NCBI RefSeq assembly: GCF_963675395.1
Contig: NZ_OY776222.1
Span: forward strand, 1,116,001-1,180,000
Direction of reading: 5' to 3'
Origin: an uncultured Vibrio sp.
Lineage (GTDB): Bacteria; Pseudomonadota; Gammaproteobacteria; Enterobacterales; Vibrionaceae
DNA: 64,000 bases
The stretch's first letter is position 1. Each line of letters begins with the position of its first letter. Below are positions 47,101 to 56,400 of this stretch, piece after piece. Under the pieces are notes generated by a model. The model was not told where the DNA came from. It saw nothing but the letters and a program-made list of their open reading frames with translations, and ran no database searches. A program made the translations under genes and the position numbers.

Positions 47101-47240
47101 CTTTAAATCGATGAAGATTCGCCGTATTTTTGAAGCGAAAATCAAACACTGATGTACCTTTCATACTCAACCAAAGAGACGTCAGGGAGTTTCAAACACA
47201 GTCTATCAACAGTGCCACTGTGGGGAACGAAAGCTTACGT
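47101..47240 (+). pseudogene. orphan creA 3'-end fragment (direct repeat, copy 2)
   Basis: A 140-bp copy of the creA tail, 28643-28783. It lacks the 5' two-thirds of creA. It also has a 1-base deletion (TTTTTGAAGCG versus TTTTTGATCCAG), which breaks the frame, and no in-frame stop at the creA end. It is not expressed as CreA. It marks the right-hand boundary of the EPS block. Confidence 0.88.
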
Positions 47241-47267
47241 CGATCCTACCGAATTTATCGCTCGAAA

Positions 47268-47297
47268 GCCCACCAAACGTGTTGGTGGGCATGTTTT
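47268..47297 (+). terminator. terminator downstream of the creA fragment
   Basis: GCCCACCAA / TTGGTGGGC with a CGTG-type loop followed by T5. It is well formed, yet no intact gene precedes it on the + strand. It may be the original terminator of the creA transcript before the insertion. Confidence 0.85.
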
Positions 47298-47373
47298 TAT
47301 TGCAACAAAACCATTTAATTTCATTTTTGTGTGATACAATCCCGCTTCTTTTTTTTCTCACTCAAGAACAAGC

Positions 47374-48678
47374 ATGAAGTTTCCCGGCCAGCGTAAATCT
47401 AAACACTACTTTCCAACTCACGCTCGAGATCCAATCGTTAACCAAATTCGACAAACACCAAAGTTATATCGTCCAACGGTTGTCGGAGTAGGCCAAACCA
47501 TCGTCGATATCGAAGCGCGCGTAGATGATGCGTTTTTAGAAAAGTACAATTTAAGTAAAGGGCACTCTCTCGTTCTTGAAGAGAGTAAAGCCGATGCACT
47601 GTACGAAGAGCTGGTCGAACAAGGCCTGATTACTCATCAATACCCTGGAGATACCATCGGGAACACACTGCATAACTATTCGGTCCTTGCAGACAGTAAG
47701 TCGGTACTTTTAGGTGTCATGTCTAAGAATATTCAAGTAGGATCATTTGCATATCGATACCTATGCCGAACTTCTTCTCGTATGAACCTTAACCATCTAC
47801 AAACGGTCGATGGTCCTATCGGTCGATGCTATACCCTTATCTCTCAAGATGGCGAGCGTACCTTTGCAATTAACGAAGGTCACATGAACCAACTGCTACC
47901 AGAGAGTATTCCGGAAGAGATATTCAGCAAAGCATCAGCATTGGTCGTGTCTTCTTATCTCATGCGTGGTAAAAAAGAAGACCCGATGCCACAAGCGGTA
48001 CAGAAAGCCATCGATTTCGCGAACAAGCATGATGTTCCTGTTGTCCTAACGTTGGGAACAAAATACGTCATCGAAGGCAATGAAGAGTGGTGGCAGGAAT
48101 ACATTCGTAAAAATGTATCTGTGGTTGCGATGAATGAAGAAGAAGGCGCAGCTCTAACTGGATTAACCGATCCCCTTGCGGCGGCAGACAAAGCCCTCGA
48201 CTGGGTAGACTTAGTGCTGTGTACCGCAGGTCCAAATGGCTTATACATGGCGGGTTACACTGACGAAAAAGTGAAACGCGAAACCACACATGACATTTTG
48301 GATAGCTCAATTGGTGAATTCAATCAGTATGAATTCAGTCGAGCGATGCGTAAGTCTGATTGTCAAAATGCGATGAAAGTTTACTCTCACATCGGCCCTT
48401 ATTTAGGTGGACCTCTGGAAATTAAGAACACAAATGGTGCGGGCGATGCGGCTCTTTCCGCTCTTTTGCATGATATGGCCGCCAACTCATTCCACCAAAA
48501 AGAAGTGCCAAGCTCAGAGAAGCATCAAGTACGCTGTTTAACCTACTCGTCTCTCTCCCAAATTTGTAAATATGCAAACCGAGTAAGTTACGAGGTACTG
48601 ACTCAACACTCGCCTCGCCTATCTCGAGCACTGCCAGAACGCGAAGACAGTTTAGAAGAAGCATATTGGGATCGCTAG
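47374..48678 (+). CDS. gsk: inosine-guanosine kinase
   Basis: A 434-residue PfkB-family nucleoside kinase, the same length as E. coli Gsk. It phosphorylates inosine and guanosine in purine salvage. Landmarks are VVGVGQTIVDIEARVDD at the N-terminus, GDTIGNTLHNYSVLADSKS, and the C-terminal PfkB signature NTNGAGDAALSALLHDMA with the catalytic Asp. In an ancestral creA-gsk arrangement it would directly follow creA. The terminator 48710-48735 follows. Confidence 0.94.
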   Translation: MKFPGQRKSKHYFPTHARDPIVNQIRQTPKLYRPTVVGVGQTIVDIEARVDDAFLEKYNLSKGHSLVLEESKADALYEELVEQGLITHQYPGDTIGNTLHNYSVLADSKSVLLGVMSKNIQVGSFAYRYLCRTSSRMNLNHLQTVDGPIGRCYTLISQDGERTFAINEGHMNQLLPESIPEEIFSKASALVVSSYLMRGKKEDPMPQAVQKAIDFANKHDVPVVLTLGTKYVIEGNEEWWQEYIRKNVSVVAMNEEEGAALTGLTDPLAAADKALDWVDLVLCTAGPNGLYMAGYTDEKVKRETTHDILDSSIGEFNQYEFSRAMRKSDCQNAMKVYSHIGPYLGGPLEIKNTNGAGDAALSALLHDMAANSFHQKEVPSSEKHQVRCLTYSSLSQICKYANRVSYEVLTQHSPRLSRALPEREDSLEEAYWDR

Positions 48679-48709
48679 AAACTTAAACTTCAGAGTAAAA
48701 ACATACTTA

Positions 48710-48735
48710 GGTCACCATTTGGTGGCCTTTTTGTT
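48710..48735 (+). terminator. terminator after gsk
   Basis: Stem GGTCACC / GGTGGCC (one G-U pair) with a short loop, then T5. Confidence 0.85.
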
Positions 48736-48830
48736 TTGATCTAGAGCAGTGTTTGGTTGTTTTTGCTAGTATGCAGCACAAAGGTTCGCATTAAATTCTT
48801 TACAGTTAGTTTTTTACCAGTATTATTCTC

Positions 48831-48846
48831 GCGCAAACGATTGCGT
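48831..48846. promoter_or_regulatory. PurR-like operator of fhs
   Basis: GCGCAAACGATTGCGT matches the PurR consensus ACGCAAACGTTTGCGT at 14 of 16 positions. It sits 54-69 bp before the fhs start. Purine-responsive repression fits the role of Fhs in supplying formyl groups. Confidence 0.8.
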
Positions 48847-48899
48847 AGCAGCAATGCCATCGCTTTATGCACTACGGGTTAGTCACTTTGGGAGCATCC

Positions 48900-50648
48900 A
48901 TGCAGTCTGACATTGAAATTTGCCGAAACACCCCTTTATCCTCTATCGATACAATTGCCGCTAATGCGGGATTACTGCCTGACGAATATGACACGCACGG
49001 CAAACACAAAGCCAAAGTTCATCCGAGATGTTTAAACCGTCTGAAAGAAAATCAAGACGGTAAGTTAGTGTTGGTCACTGCTATAACGCCAACGCCTCTC
49101 GGCGAAGGTAAAACGGTCACAACGATTGGACTGGCACAAGGATTAGCAAAGCTGAACCAATCCGTAATGGCTTGTATTAGGCAGCCTTCTATGGGGCCAG
49201 TATTTGGGGTCAAAGGAGGTGCAGCAGGCGGTGGATACTCTCAAGTTGCACCAATGGAAGAGTTAAACTTACATTTGACTGGTGATATTCATGCCGTTAC
49301 AGCCGCTCATAACCTCGCCTCAGCAGCGTTAGATGCACGCCTTTACCACGAACAACGTGAGGGCTATGACGTATTTGAATCTCGTACCGGTTTAAAAGCG
49401 TTGAAAATTGATATCGACAGTATCACGTGGAAACGCGTGATGGACCATAATGACCGCGCGCTACGCATGGTAACGATTGGTTTAAATGAACCAGAAAAAA
49501 CCATTAATGGTATCGCACGAAGCGAAGGGTTCGACATTACCGCAGCCTCAGAACTAATGGCTATCATCGCACTAGCTAAAGATCTAAAAGATCTGCGCAA
49601 ACGGATAGGACAAATCGTTGTCGCTTATGATTTGGATGGTCACCCAGTCACAACCGAAGATCTTAAAGTCGCGGGGGCAATGGCAGTAACATTAAAAGAA
49701 GCTATTGCGCCGACACTGATGCAGACGTTAGAAGGTGTCCCTACTCTTATTCACGCGGGTCCGTTTGCTAACATTGCTCACGGTAACTCTTCTATCATTG
49801 CGGATGAAATCGCACTAAAACTTTCTAGTTACACCGTAACTGAAGCCGGTTTCGGATCGGATATGGGGTTAGAAAAGGCCTGTAATATAAAAGCAGCAGC
49901 TTCAAACCACGCTCCTGATTGCGTTGTTATTGTAGCAACCCTACGTGGTCTAAAAGCGAATTCAGGACACTATGATCTTCGCCCGGGCGTTGGTATTCCA
50001 GAGTCGATATTTAATCCAGATAAACCAGCATTAGAAGCCGGATTTGAAAACCTGAAATGGCATATCGACAACGTAAAGAAATATGGCCTTCCTGCTGTTG
50101 TTGCTATTAACCAATTTCCACAAGACTGCAAACAGGAACTCTCTGTGCTGCGACAGTTGATTCGCGAGTATGACCCAAGCGTGAATGTTGCCATAAGTAC
50201 CGCTTTTTCAAATGGTGGTGAAGGTACATTAGAGCTTGCTCAATTTGTGGTAGAGGCATGTAATACTCAAACGAATTTCCGTCCGCTTTATACCAAAGAG
50301 CAAACACTGAAAGAGAAATTGATGTCAGTATGTGAGGCTGGGTACGGTGCATCAAATGTGGAACTAAGTGAGTTGAGTATGGCGCAACTTAACCGGTTCG
50401 AAAAGTTAGGTTTTAATGACCTTGCAGTGTGCATAGCTAAGACACCGCTTTCTATTACCACCGACTCAGGAGTAAAAGGGGCGCCGCGTGGATTTACGGT
50501 TCCAATACGAGAGTTACGTTTATGTGCTGGCGCAGGATTCATTTATGCACTATCCGGCAGTGTGATGACCATGCCTGGACTTCCGGATAAACCCGCATTT
50601 ATGAACTTAGATTTAGATGATGAAGGTAACATCCTCGGTTTGTCATAA
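48900..50648 (+). CDS. fhs: formate-tetrahydrofolate ligase
   Basis: A 582-residue cytosolic enzyme that makes 10-formyl-THF from formate, THF and ATP. The ATG at 48900 has GGGAG upstream; the longer frame from 48867 looks spurious. The P-loop is [18 protein letters not shown]. The conserved [25 protein letters not shown] stretch, [14 protein letters not shown] and [10 protein letters not shown] are all present. Full length. Likely PurR-controlled through the box just upstream, with purine salvage gene gsk as its neighbour. Confidence 0.95.
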   Translation: MQSDIEICRNTPLSSIDTIAANAGLLPDEYDTHGKHKAKVHPRCLNRLKENQDGKLVLVTAITPTPLGEGKTVTTIGLAQGLAKLNQSVMACIRQPSMGPVFGVKGGAAGGGYSQVAPMEELNLHLTGDIHAVTAAHNLASAALDARLYHEQREGYDVFESRTGLKALKIDIDSITWKRVMDHNDRALRMVTIGLNEPEKTINGIARSEGFDITAASELMAIIALAKDLKDLRKRIGQIVVAYDLDGHPVTTEDLKVAGAMAVTLKEAIAPTLMQTLEGVPTLIHAGPFANIAHGNSSIIADEIALKLSSYTVTEAGFGSDMGLEKACNIKAAASNHAPDCVVIVATLRGLKANSGHYDLRPGVGIPESIFNPDKPALEAGFENLKWHIDNVKKYGLPAVVAINQFPQDCKQELSVLRQLIREYDPSVNVAISTAFSNGGEGTLELAQFVVEACNTQTNFRPLYTKEQTLKEKLMSVCEAGYGASNVELSELSMAQLNRFEKLGFNDLAVCIAKTPLSITTDSGVKGAPRGFTVPIRELRLCAGAGFIYALSGSVMTMPGLPDKPAFMNLDLDDEGNILGLS

Positions 50649-50682
50649 CGACACCTCGAATCAACATATTCGTAAATTTTCA

Positions 50683-50711
50683 TGATAGAGAGCGTATACC
50701 GTTCTCTATAT
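50683..50711 (+). terminator. possible terminator after fhs
   Basis: Stem TAGAGAGCG / CGTTCTCTA (one mismatch), followed by a T-rich stretch. Weaker than others in the window. Confidence 0.5.
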
Positions 50712-50788
50712 TCTATTGTTTTGGTAGTGCTTTACATTGTAAATCATACGCTATTTTAGCCAACCATCCCTTCGCATCAACATAGTGC

Positions 50789-50819
50789 GCACCATTATTA
50801 CTATTCCCTAAAATGGTGC
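50789..50819. promoter_or_regulatory. NtrC-like half-sites upstream of glgC
   Basis: GCACCAT and ATGGTGC form an inverted repeat with 17 bases between. The half-sites resemble those of NtrC enhancers (TGCACC / GGTGCA), but the spacing is wider than the usual 17-bp palindrome. Located ~70 bp upstream of the sigma-54-like element. Confidence 0.35.
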
Positions 50820-50871
50820 ATTAGTTATAGGTATTTAAACTAATCCCTTTGATTTTTAATAAGTTATTCTA

Positions 50872-50887
50872 TGGCTCGATTCTTGTA
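50872..50887 (+). promoter_or_regulatory. sigma-54-like promoter of glgC
   Basis: TGGCTCGATTCTTGTA compares with TGGCACG-N4-TTGCA: GG at -24 and G(T) at -12 have the exact spacing, with two mismatches. It lies ~122 bp before the glgC start. Confidence 0.45.
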
Positions 50888-51009
50888 CTAAAGTTGCAGT
50901 AGTACATAAACACACCAGTACATGCCGTTCAAAATGTTGTTTGCTTTAAACCATATCTCCCCGGTTCAGCACTATTTTGGGTCATGTAATACAAGGGAAA
51001 GGGAACACT

Positions 51010-52224
51010 ATGCAAGACGCACTCGCCGTAATTTTAGCTGGAGGTGTGGGCTCCAGACTTAGCCCACTTACTGATGACCGCGCCAAACCTGCCGTGCCTT
51101 TTGGCGGTAAGTATCGCATCATCGATTTTACTCTAACTAACTGCCTTAATTCAGGTTTAAGAAAAATACTAGTCCTAACACAATACAAGTCTCATTCTCT
51201 ACAGAAGCACCTACGTGATGGTTGGTCGATCTTTAACCCCGAGCTTGGTGAGTACATTACCGCAATTCCTCCTCAAATGCGCAAAGGTGGTGCATGGTAT
51301 GAAGGTACTGCTGACGCCATTTACCACAACTTATGGCTATTGTCCCGTAATGATGCAAATTACGTCGTGGTATTGTCCGGTGATCACATCTACCGAATGG
51401 ATTACGCAGCCATGCTAGAAGAGCATAAAGAGAAAGGCGCTAAACTGACCGTCGCGTGTATGGATGTCCCTGTAGAAGAGGCTTCTGCATTTGGTGTGAT
51501 GGGCACCGAGGAAAATGGGTTAGTTAAATCATTTATTGAGAAACCCGATACCCCTCCTACTCTGCCTGACGATCCATCAAAAAGCCTTGTTTCTATGGGT
51601 ATTTATATTTTTGATATGGATGTCCTGAAAGACGCTCTGAGAGAAGATGCAAACAACGAAAAATCTAGCCATGACTTTGGTAAAGACATCATACCGAAAT
51701 TAATCGATACCGAATCTGTGTACGCTTACAAATTCTGCGGCAGCAAAGGACGCGTTGATAAAGACTGCTACTGGCGAGATGTAGGTACGATTGACTCGTT
51801 TTTCGAAGCGAACATGGATTTGCTAGAGCCCGTTCCGCCGATGAACTTGTACCAATCAAACTGGGCGATTCGTACTTATGAGCCTCAATTTCCACCAGCG
51901 CGAACGGTATCATCAGCGACAGGTAACGAAGGCATTTTCATCAACTCTATCATTGCCAATGGCGTGGTCAATTCTGGTGGTTCAGTGCAGCACTCAATTA
52001 TTTCCTCCAACGTTCGCATAAAAGACAGTGCGACCGTAGTTGACAGCATTCTTTTTGATGATGTTGAAGTTGGTGAAGGTTGCCAGCTCGTCAACTGTAT
52101 TATCGATAAACACGTTCGAATCCCGCCAAATACTCAAATCGGACTCAATAAAGTAGAAGATGCCAAAAGGTTCCGAATTTCAGAGAAAGGCATTGTTGTC
52201 GTTCCTGAAAGTTATGAGTTTTAG
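51010..52224 (+). CDS. glgC: glucose-1-phosphate adenylyltransferase
   Basis: A 404-residue ADP-glucose pyrophosphorylase, the committed step of glycogen synthesis. The start at 51010 has GGGAA upstream. The nucleotidyltransferase signature is [25 protein letters not shown], then [31 protein letters not shown] and SFIEKPD. A left-handed beta-helix C-terminal domain follows ([20 protein letters not shown]). Vibrio species often carry two glgC genes. No other glg genes are in the window, so this copy stands alone. Confidence 0.94.
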   Translation: MQDALAVILAGGVGSRLSPLTDDRAKPAVPFGGKYRIIDFTLTNCLNSGLRKILVLTQYKSHSLQKHLRDGWSIFNPELGEYITAIPPQMRKGGAWYEGTADAIYHNLWLLSRNDANYVVVLSGDHIYRMDYAAMLEEHKEKGAKLTVACMDVPVEEASAFGVMGTEENGLVKSFIEKPDTPPTLPDDPSKSLVSMGIYIFDMDVLKDALREDANNEKSSHDFGKDIIPKLIDTESVYAYKFCGSKGRVDKDCYWRDVGTIDSFFEANMDLLEPVPPMNLYQSNWAIRTYEPQFPPARTVSSATGNEGIFINSIIANGVVNSGGSVQHSIISSNVRIKDSATVVDSILFDDVEVGEGCQLVNCIIDKHVRIPPNTQIGLNKVEDAKRFRISEKGIVVVPESYEF

Positions 52225-52252
52225 TTCTTCTCTTTCTCCTGATTAAACCAAA

Positions 52253-52278
52253 AAGCGCACGGTGTAGATCGTGCGCTT
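52253..52278. terminator. terminator between glgC and the AraC-family gene
   Basis: Nine-bp inverted repeat AAGCGCACG / CGTGCGCTT. The T-run is on the minus strand, so it mainly serves the AraC-family gene, but it lies between convergent genes and can end both. Confidence 0.85.
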
Positions 52279-52327
52279 CAGACAAATAAAATAGGCTAAC
52301 AAAGTTATAATTTTTAACCCAAGATCA

Positions 52328-53209
52328 CTAAGCTTTTGTTTCTCTCGGTGTTTCATTAAAGTGTCGCTTGTACTCACGGCTGAACTGTGACGGACTACTG
52401 TAACCAACCAGTCGAGCAGCATCATTCACTCTTCGTCCTTCTAGTTGGATTAAGTCCCGAGCTTTATTAAGCCGAACTTTTTTAATGTATTGCAGAGGAG
52501 ATTCAAGTGTCACACTGCGAAATGCCTGATGAAACGCAGAAATACTCATGTTCGCTTCTTCCGCGAGTGTCTGCACGTTCAATTGTTCATGATACGCCTG
52601 ATGAACACGGGTTAACGCTTTTGCCACTCTAGCATAAGAGCCCTCCTGATGAGCGAGCTCAAATAACACATCCCCTTCCTTACTGACTAGGGTGCGATAT
52701 ACCATTTCCTCGAGTAGAAGCTCACCTAAAATCGCAACGTCAAGATCACTGCAAAGTGCACTCATCAATCTTTTACACGCATCCAACATACTCGAGTTCA
52801 TTTTGACTGATTTGAGCCCACATAGAGAGGTATCGGAGCACGTATTACTGTAATTCTGCGCTTCCAGTTTTTTGACGATTTTATTGAGTAGAGCCGGTGC
52901 AATGTCAATTGAGATCCCCAGCAATGGCTCGTCGTTGGAGGCAAACGCTTCGCACTCCAATGGCATCGGTACACCAACGACAAGATAGTCATCTGGGCCG
53001 TATTGAACAGGAGTCGAGCCAATATGGATATTTTTATGCCCTTGCCCTAATACAATGATCCCAGATTGATAAACAAACGGCTGCCGGTTGTTTCCCTTAC
53101 TACTGCGATAAAACCATACCCCTTCAATCGCCGTTTGTTTGATCCCTTCCAATTCATGTAAGTCATGCAGATCAACATAATGCTTCATAATTTCTGCTAG
53201 TGAACTCAT
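52328..53209 (-). CDS. AraC-family regulator, YqhC-like
   Basis: A 293-residue regulator. The N-terminal AraC_N cupin-like domain (GVWFYRSSKGNNRQPFVYQSG, GQGHKNIHIG) is followed by two C-terminal AraC helix-turn-helix motifs: LAEEANMSISAFHQAFRSV and AARLVGYSSPSQFSREYKR. It is divergent from a yqhD gene. In E. coli, YqhC activates yqhD in response to reactive aldehydes such as glyoxal and methylglyoxal. The same job here is well supported by gene order. Confidence 0.9.
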   Translation of the reverse strand: MSSLAEIMKHYVDLHDLHELEGIKQTAIEGVWFYRSSKGNNRQPFVYQSGIIVLGQGHKNIHIGSTPVQYGPDDYLVVGVPMPLECEAFASNDEPLLGISIDIAPALLNKIVKKLEAQNYSNTCSDTSLCGLKSVKMNSSMLDACKRLMSALCSDLDVAILGELLLEEMVYRTLVSKEGDVLFELAHQEGSYARVAKALTRVHQAYHEQLNVQTLAEEANMSISAFHQAFRSVTLESPLQYIKKVRLNKARDLIQLEGRRVNDAARLVGYSSPSQFSREYKRHFNETPRETKA

Positions 53210-53416
53210 TCAACCTCTCCACAAATAGCCTTATTTTTTCGCATTAGGCGGTAATTTTGTGCAATATACACCCACTCAGTCGATACATTCTATCAGGTAG
53301 CAATAAACTTTGTAGAAATAGGCAAGTTATTTGCAGAAATGAGCCTACTACATCCCGCTACGTAGTACTAATATGCACGTATTCAATCTCCTCAACAAAG
53401 AAACAAGAGGCCTGTA

Positions 53417-54565
53417 ATGAACTTTTCTTATGTCAACCCAACCAAAATTTACTTTGGTCAGAACCAAATCGCTTCGATTAAAGAAGCCATCCCTGCAGAG
53501 CAAAAAGTACTGGTAATTTACGGTGGTGGTTCTATCAAGAAGAATGGTGTTTATGATCAAGTAGCGGATGCGTTACAAGGTCATGAGTGGCTAGAGTTCT
53601 CCGGCGTAGAACCAAACCCGACCAAAGAGACGCTGGACAAAGCCGTAGAGATTGTAAAAACACAAAACGTCGACTTTATTCTTGCCGTGGGTGGTGGTTC
53701 TGTCATTGACGGCTCTAAGTACGTTGCAGCAGCGTCGAAATATGATGGTGACGGATGGGATATCCTTATTGGTCAACATAAAGTTGAAGAAGCGGTGCCA
53801 TTAGCAGCGATTTTAACCCTACCCGCAACGGGATCTGAATCCAACATGGGTGCAGTGATCACCAAAGCAGAAACTCAAGATAAACTTCCGTTCATGTCAC
53901 CTGCGGTACAACCAAAATTTGCCGTTCTTGACCCAGATGTAATGAAAACGCTACCAGAACGCCAGTTGATCAACGGTATTGTGGATGCTTGGGTACACGT
54001 GTGTGAGCAGTACTTAACGTTACCTACAGGTGCAATGGTACAAGATGGGTACGCAGAGACCTTGCTAAAAACGCTAAAAACACTTGGTGAACAATTTGCC
54101 GAGCGTGATGATGACAAATGGCGTGCAAACCTCATGTGGTCAGCAAATCAGGCATTGAACGGTCTTATTGGCAGCGGTGTCCCTCATGATTGGGCTACAC
54201 ACATGATCGGTCACGAATTGACTGCAGTTTGGGGCGTTGATCATGCGCGATCACTTGCGATCATTCAACCATCTCTACTTCGCAATCAAATGAAATTCAA
54301 GCGCGCGAAGCTGGAACAAATGGGCCGAAATGTATTTGCGTTAGAATCAAGTGATGATCTTGCTGAGCGCACGGTTGGGTTGATTGAGGATTTTTATCAC
54401 CAGTTAGGCGTCGCAACTAAACTTGAAAATTACGGTGATGACCGACAACAAGCCATTGATACCGTCATCGAGCAATTAGAAAAGCACGGTATGACTGTCC
54501 TTGGTGAAAACCAAACGATTGACCTTGCTTGTAGCCGCGAAATTCTTGATCTAGCCATCGCATAA
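53417..54565 (+). CDS. yqhD: NADPH-dependent aldehyde reductase YqhD (iron/zinc alcohol dehydrogenase family)
   Basis: A 382-residue group III alcohol dehydrogenase that reduces toxic aldehydes. The NADPH motif is YGGGSIKKNGVYDQV (Gly36-Ser39 region) with VGGGSVIDGSKY. Metal ligands are Asp190, His194 (GIVDAWVHVCEQYL), His262 and His276, matching E. coli YqhD ligands with a small offset. It is divergent from the YqhC-like regulator gene. AAGAGGCC precedes the start, and a strong terminator follows. Confidence 0.93.
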   Translation: MNFSYVNPTKIYFGQNQIASIKEAIPAEQKVLVIYGGGSIKKNGVYDQVADALQGHEWLEFSGVEPNPTKETLDKAVEIVKTQNVDFILAVGGGSVIDGSKYVAAASKYDGDGWDILIGQHKVEEAVPLAAILTLPATGSESNMGAVITKAETQDKLPFMSPAVQPKFAVLDPDVMKTLPERQLINGIVDAWVHVCEQYLTLPTGAMVQDGYAETLLKTLKTLGEQFAERDDDKWRANLMWSANQALNGLIGSGVPHDWATHMIGHELTAVWGVDHARSLAIIQPSLLRNQMKFKRAKLEQMGRNVFALESSDDLAERTVGLIEDFYHQLGVATKLENYGDDRQQAIDTVIEQLEKHGMTVLGENQTIDLACSREILDLAIA

Positions 54566-54596
54566 GACAAGTTTTTAGACCAACTGATATATCGTT

Positions 54597-54632
54597 ACGG
54601 TATTGTGCATAAAAATCACAATACCGTTTTTT
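54597..54632 (+). terminator. terminator after yqhD
   Basis: Eleven-bp inverted repeat ACGGTATTGTG / CACAATACCGT followed by T6. Confidence 0.93.
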
Positions 54633-54860
54633 ATGCTACGCTTTAAAAAATATGAGTTTTGATATCTAGGCTTTTAGGGCTAAATTTAACAATAAATCAA
54701 GCAACACATCCTAAGAGCTCAAAAATACTAAAAATAATTCAATATTAAACCGGCAGCTTAGCGTAAATAAAAATATGACGAGGTTGAGTGTCCTGGTGGG
54801 ATATCTCGATCAGAGCGATAGCACCATGCTGCTTAGTTTGTCTATTCAAGAGAACAATCT

Positions 54861-55520
54861 ATGTGGCTAGTCGTTGCCGTATTGGCATCCTTGCATATCA
54901 TTAGTATTCGTTACGGCCCGAAGTGGCTGTTTTACATATCTAAACCACTGCCACTTCTGTTAATGATTACCATTTTGATCACGTCAGAAGCTACGCACCT
55001 AGCTTACACACGATGGATTTTGTCAGGTCTGTCACTCTCATTGTTTGGTGACGTTTTGCTAATGTTACCCAGAAACAAATCACTATTAGGATTCAGCGCT
55101 TTCTGTTTGGCCCATCTCTCCTATTGTTTTAGTTTTGCTCTCATCTCGGCTTGGCATATAACGCCCTGGCTACCCGTTGCCGTCTTTGGATTAGGTGGTT
55201 GTATTTATTTGTTTTTGAGACCTGGAATGGGTAACCAAAAGCTTGCCGTTGCAATCTATATAGTGGTTGTTATGGCAATGAGTTGGATGGCTCTGGAATA
55301 CTACTTCAGTGGACAGACACAGTCCTCATCCTTTGCCATACTGGGATGCTTGCTCTTTGTCATTTCCGGCATGGTCTTAGGCTTCGGGCGTGTGGACGGT
55401 CAATCCGTTTTTTCCCGGCAAGTGGTAATGGTGACGTACTACTCTGCACAAACCCTCATAACCATGTCAGTCATAGCCATCGTGATTCGTACTTCATATC
55501 TAGCTTTTATTAATGCATAA
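54861..55520 (+). CDS. lysoplasmalogenase, YhhN/TMEM86 family
   Basis: A 219-residue inner-membrane protein with about eight helices. YhhN features are GLSLSLFGDVLLMLPRNKSLLGFSAFCLAHLSY-type segments (short forms: GDVLLML, LAHLSYC) and a later LLFVISGMVLGFGR. Relatives hydrolyse the vinyl-ether bond of lysoplasmalogens, though the bacterial substrate is unsettled. The gene stands alone; the region 54633-54860 upstream holds no other gene. Confidence 0.85.
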   Translation: MWLVVAVLASLHIISIRYGPKWLFYISKPLPLLLMITILITSEATHLAYTRWILSGLSLSLFGDVLLMLPRNKSLLGFSAFCLAHLSYCFSFALISAWHITPWLPVAVFGLGGCIYLFLRPGMGNQKLAVAIYIVVVMAMSWMALEYYFSGQTQSSSFAILGCLLFVISGMVLGFGRVDGQSVFSRQVVMVTYYSAQTLITMSVIAIVIRTSYLAFINA

Positions 55521-55623
55521 CAGATTCTGTTATCAACGCTTTTTATCAACCATTTGCAGTAATTTTTATTACCCCACTCTTTTTCGAATATGTGTCCATA
55601 CTAACTGAATTCAGGCTTACAAC

Positions 55624-56400
55624 TTGCTATGTTTGAACTATCGTTATCCTAAAAAGCGTGCACTTTTGAAAGACAACACTCCCGTCGTTGAATTTAGCAA
55701 CGTAAATAAATGGTATGGTGACTACCACGCTCTCAAAGACATCAACTTCTCTATCCACTCAGGTGAAATCGTCGTTGTATGTGGTCCGTCAGGATCGGGA
55801 AAATCAACGCTTATCCGCTGTATTAACGATTTGGAGTCGATACAAGAAGGACAGCTTTACGTCTTTGGTCAGCCAGCACACAAAAAAAGACTTAAACCGG
55901 GAAAAATCGGTATGGTGTTTCAGCACTTTCACCTTTTCCCTCATCTGACCGTGCTCGGCAATCTGATGCTCGCGCCAATGCGAACACTGAAACTATCAAA
56001 ACAAGAAGCTGAAAAGCGAGCACGTCACTATCTCAAGCGTGTCGATATTGAAGAACAAGCCGATAAGTACCCGATTCAATTGTCAGGTGGACAGCAACAA
56101 CGGGTCGCAATTGCCCGATCCCTATGTATGGAACCAGACCTGCTATTATTTGATGAACCGACCTCAGCACTTGACCCTGAGATGATCAACGAGGTTCTCG
56201 ATGTCATGGTTGAACTAGCGCAAACCGGTATGACCATGATCTGTGTAACTCACGAAATGGGGTTCGCGAAGAAAGTAGCAAACCGAGTCGTATTTATAGA
56301 TGAAGGGGAAATCTTGGAAATCAATTCGCCAGCCGCCCTATTCAATGCGCCTCAGCACCCGAGAACGCGTGCGTTTTTAAACCAGATTTTAAGTTATTGA
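55624..56400 (+). CDS. polar amino-acid ABC transporter, ATP-binding subunit
   Basis: A GlnQ/HisP-type ATPase of up to 258 residues. Walker A is GPSGSGKST (54-62), Q-loop GMVFQHFHLFPHLTV, signature LSGGQQQRVAIARSL, Walker B LLLFDEPTSALDPE, switch CVTHEMGFAKKVA. The start is uncertain: TTG 55624 opens the frame with no strong ribosome site, and TTG 55666 (KDNTPVVEF) is an alternative. Its stop overlaps the permease start (TGATG). It energises the transporter of the next three genes. Confidence 0.9.
   Translation: MLCLNYRYPKKRALLKDNTPVVEFSNVNKWYGDYHALKDINFSIHSGEIVVVCGPSGSGKSTLIRCINDLESIQEGQLYVFGQPAHKKRLKPGKIGMVFQHFHLFPHLTVLGNLMLAPMRTLKLSKQEAEKRARHYLKRVDIEEQADKYPIQLSGGQQQRVAIARSLCMEPDLLLFDEPTSALDPEMINEVLDVMVELAQTGMTMICVTHEMGFAKKVANRVVFIDEGEILEINSPAALFNAPQHPRTRAFLNQILSY

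Larger units (their letters stand above)
28643..47240. mobile_element. putative exopolysaccharide genomic island
   Basis: An 18-kb block of EPS genes set between creA and gsk and bounded by direct repeats of the creA 3' end. Several inner genes (34959-38900) are visibly more AT-rich than the flanks. No integrase, transposase or tRNA is present, so the mechanism is not evident. Homologous recombination of an incoming fragment carrying the creA tail, or tandem duplication with insertion, would fit. Confidence 0.6.
46956..47373. other. intergenic region between EPS block and gsk
   Basis: A 418-bp stretch without an intact gene. It contains the EPS-side promoter of the beta-helix gene, the broken creA copy, a terminator and the gsk promoter. 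Confidence 0.6.

Noticed and set aside
47152..47334. Open frame of 60 codons in the creA repeat region
   Set aside because: It is the shifted tail of the creA fragment reading through a terminator. It has no ribosome site and no start context of its own.
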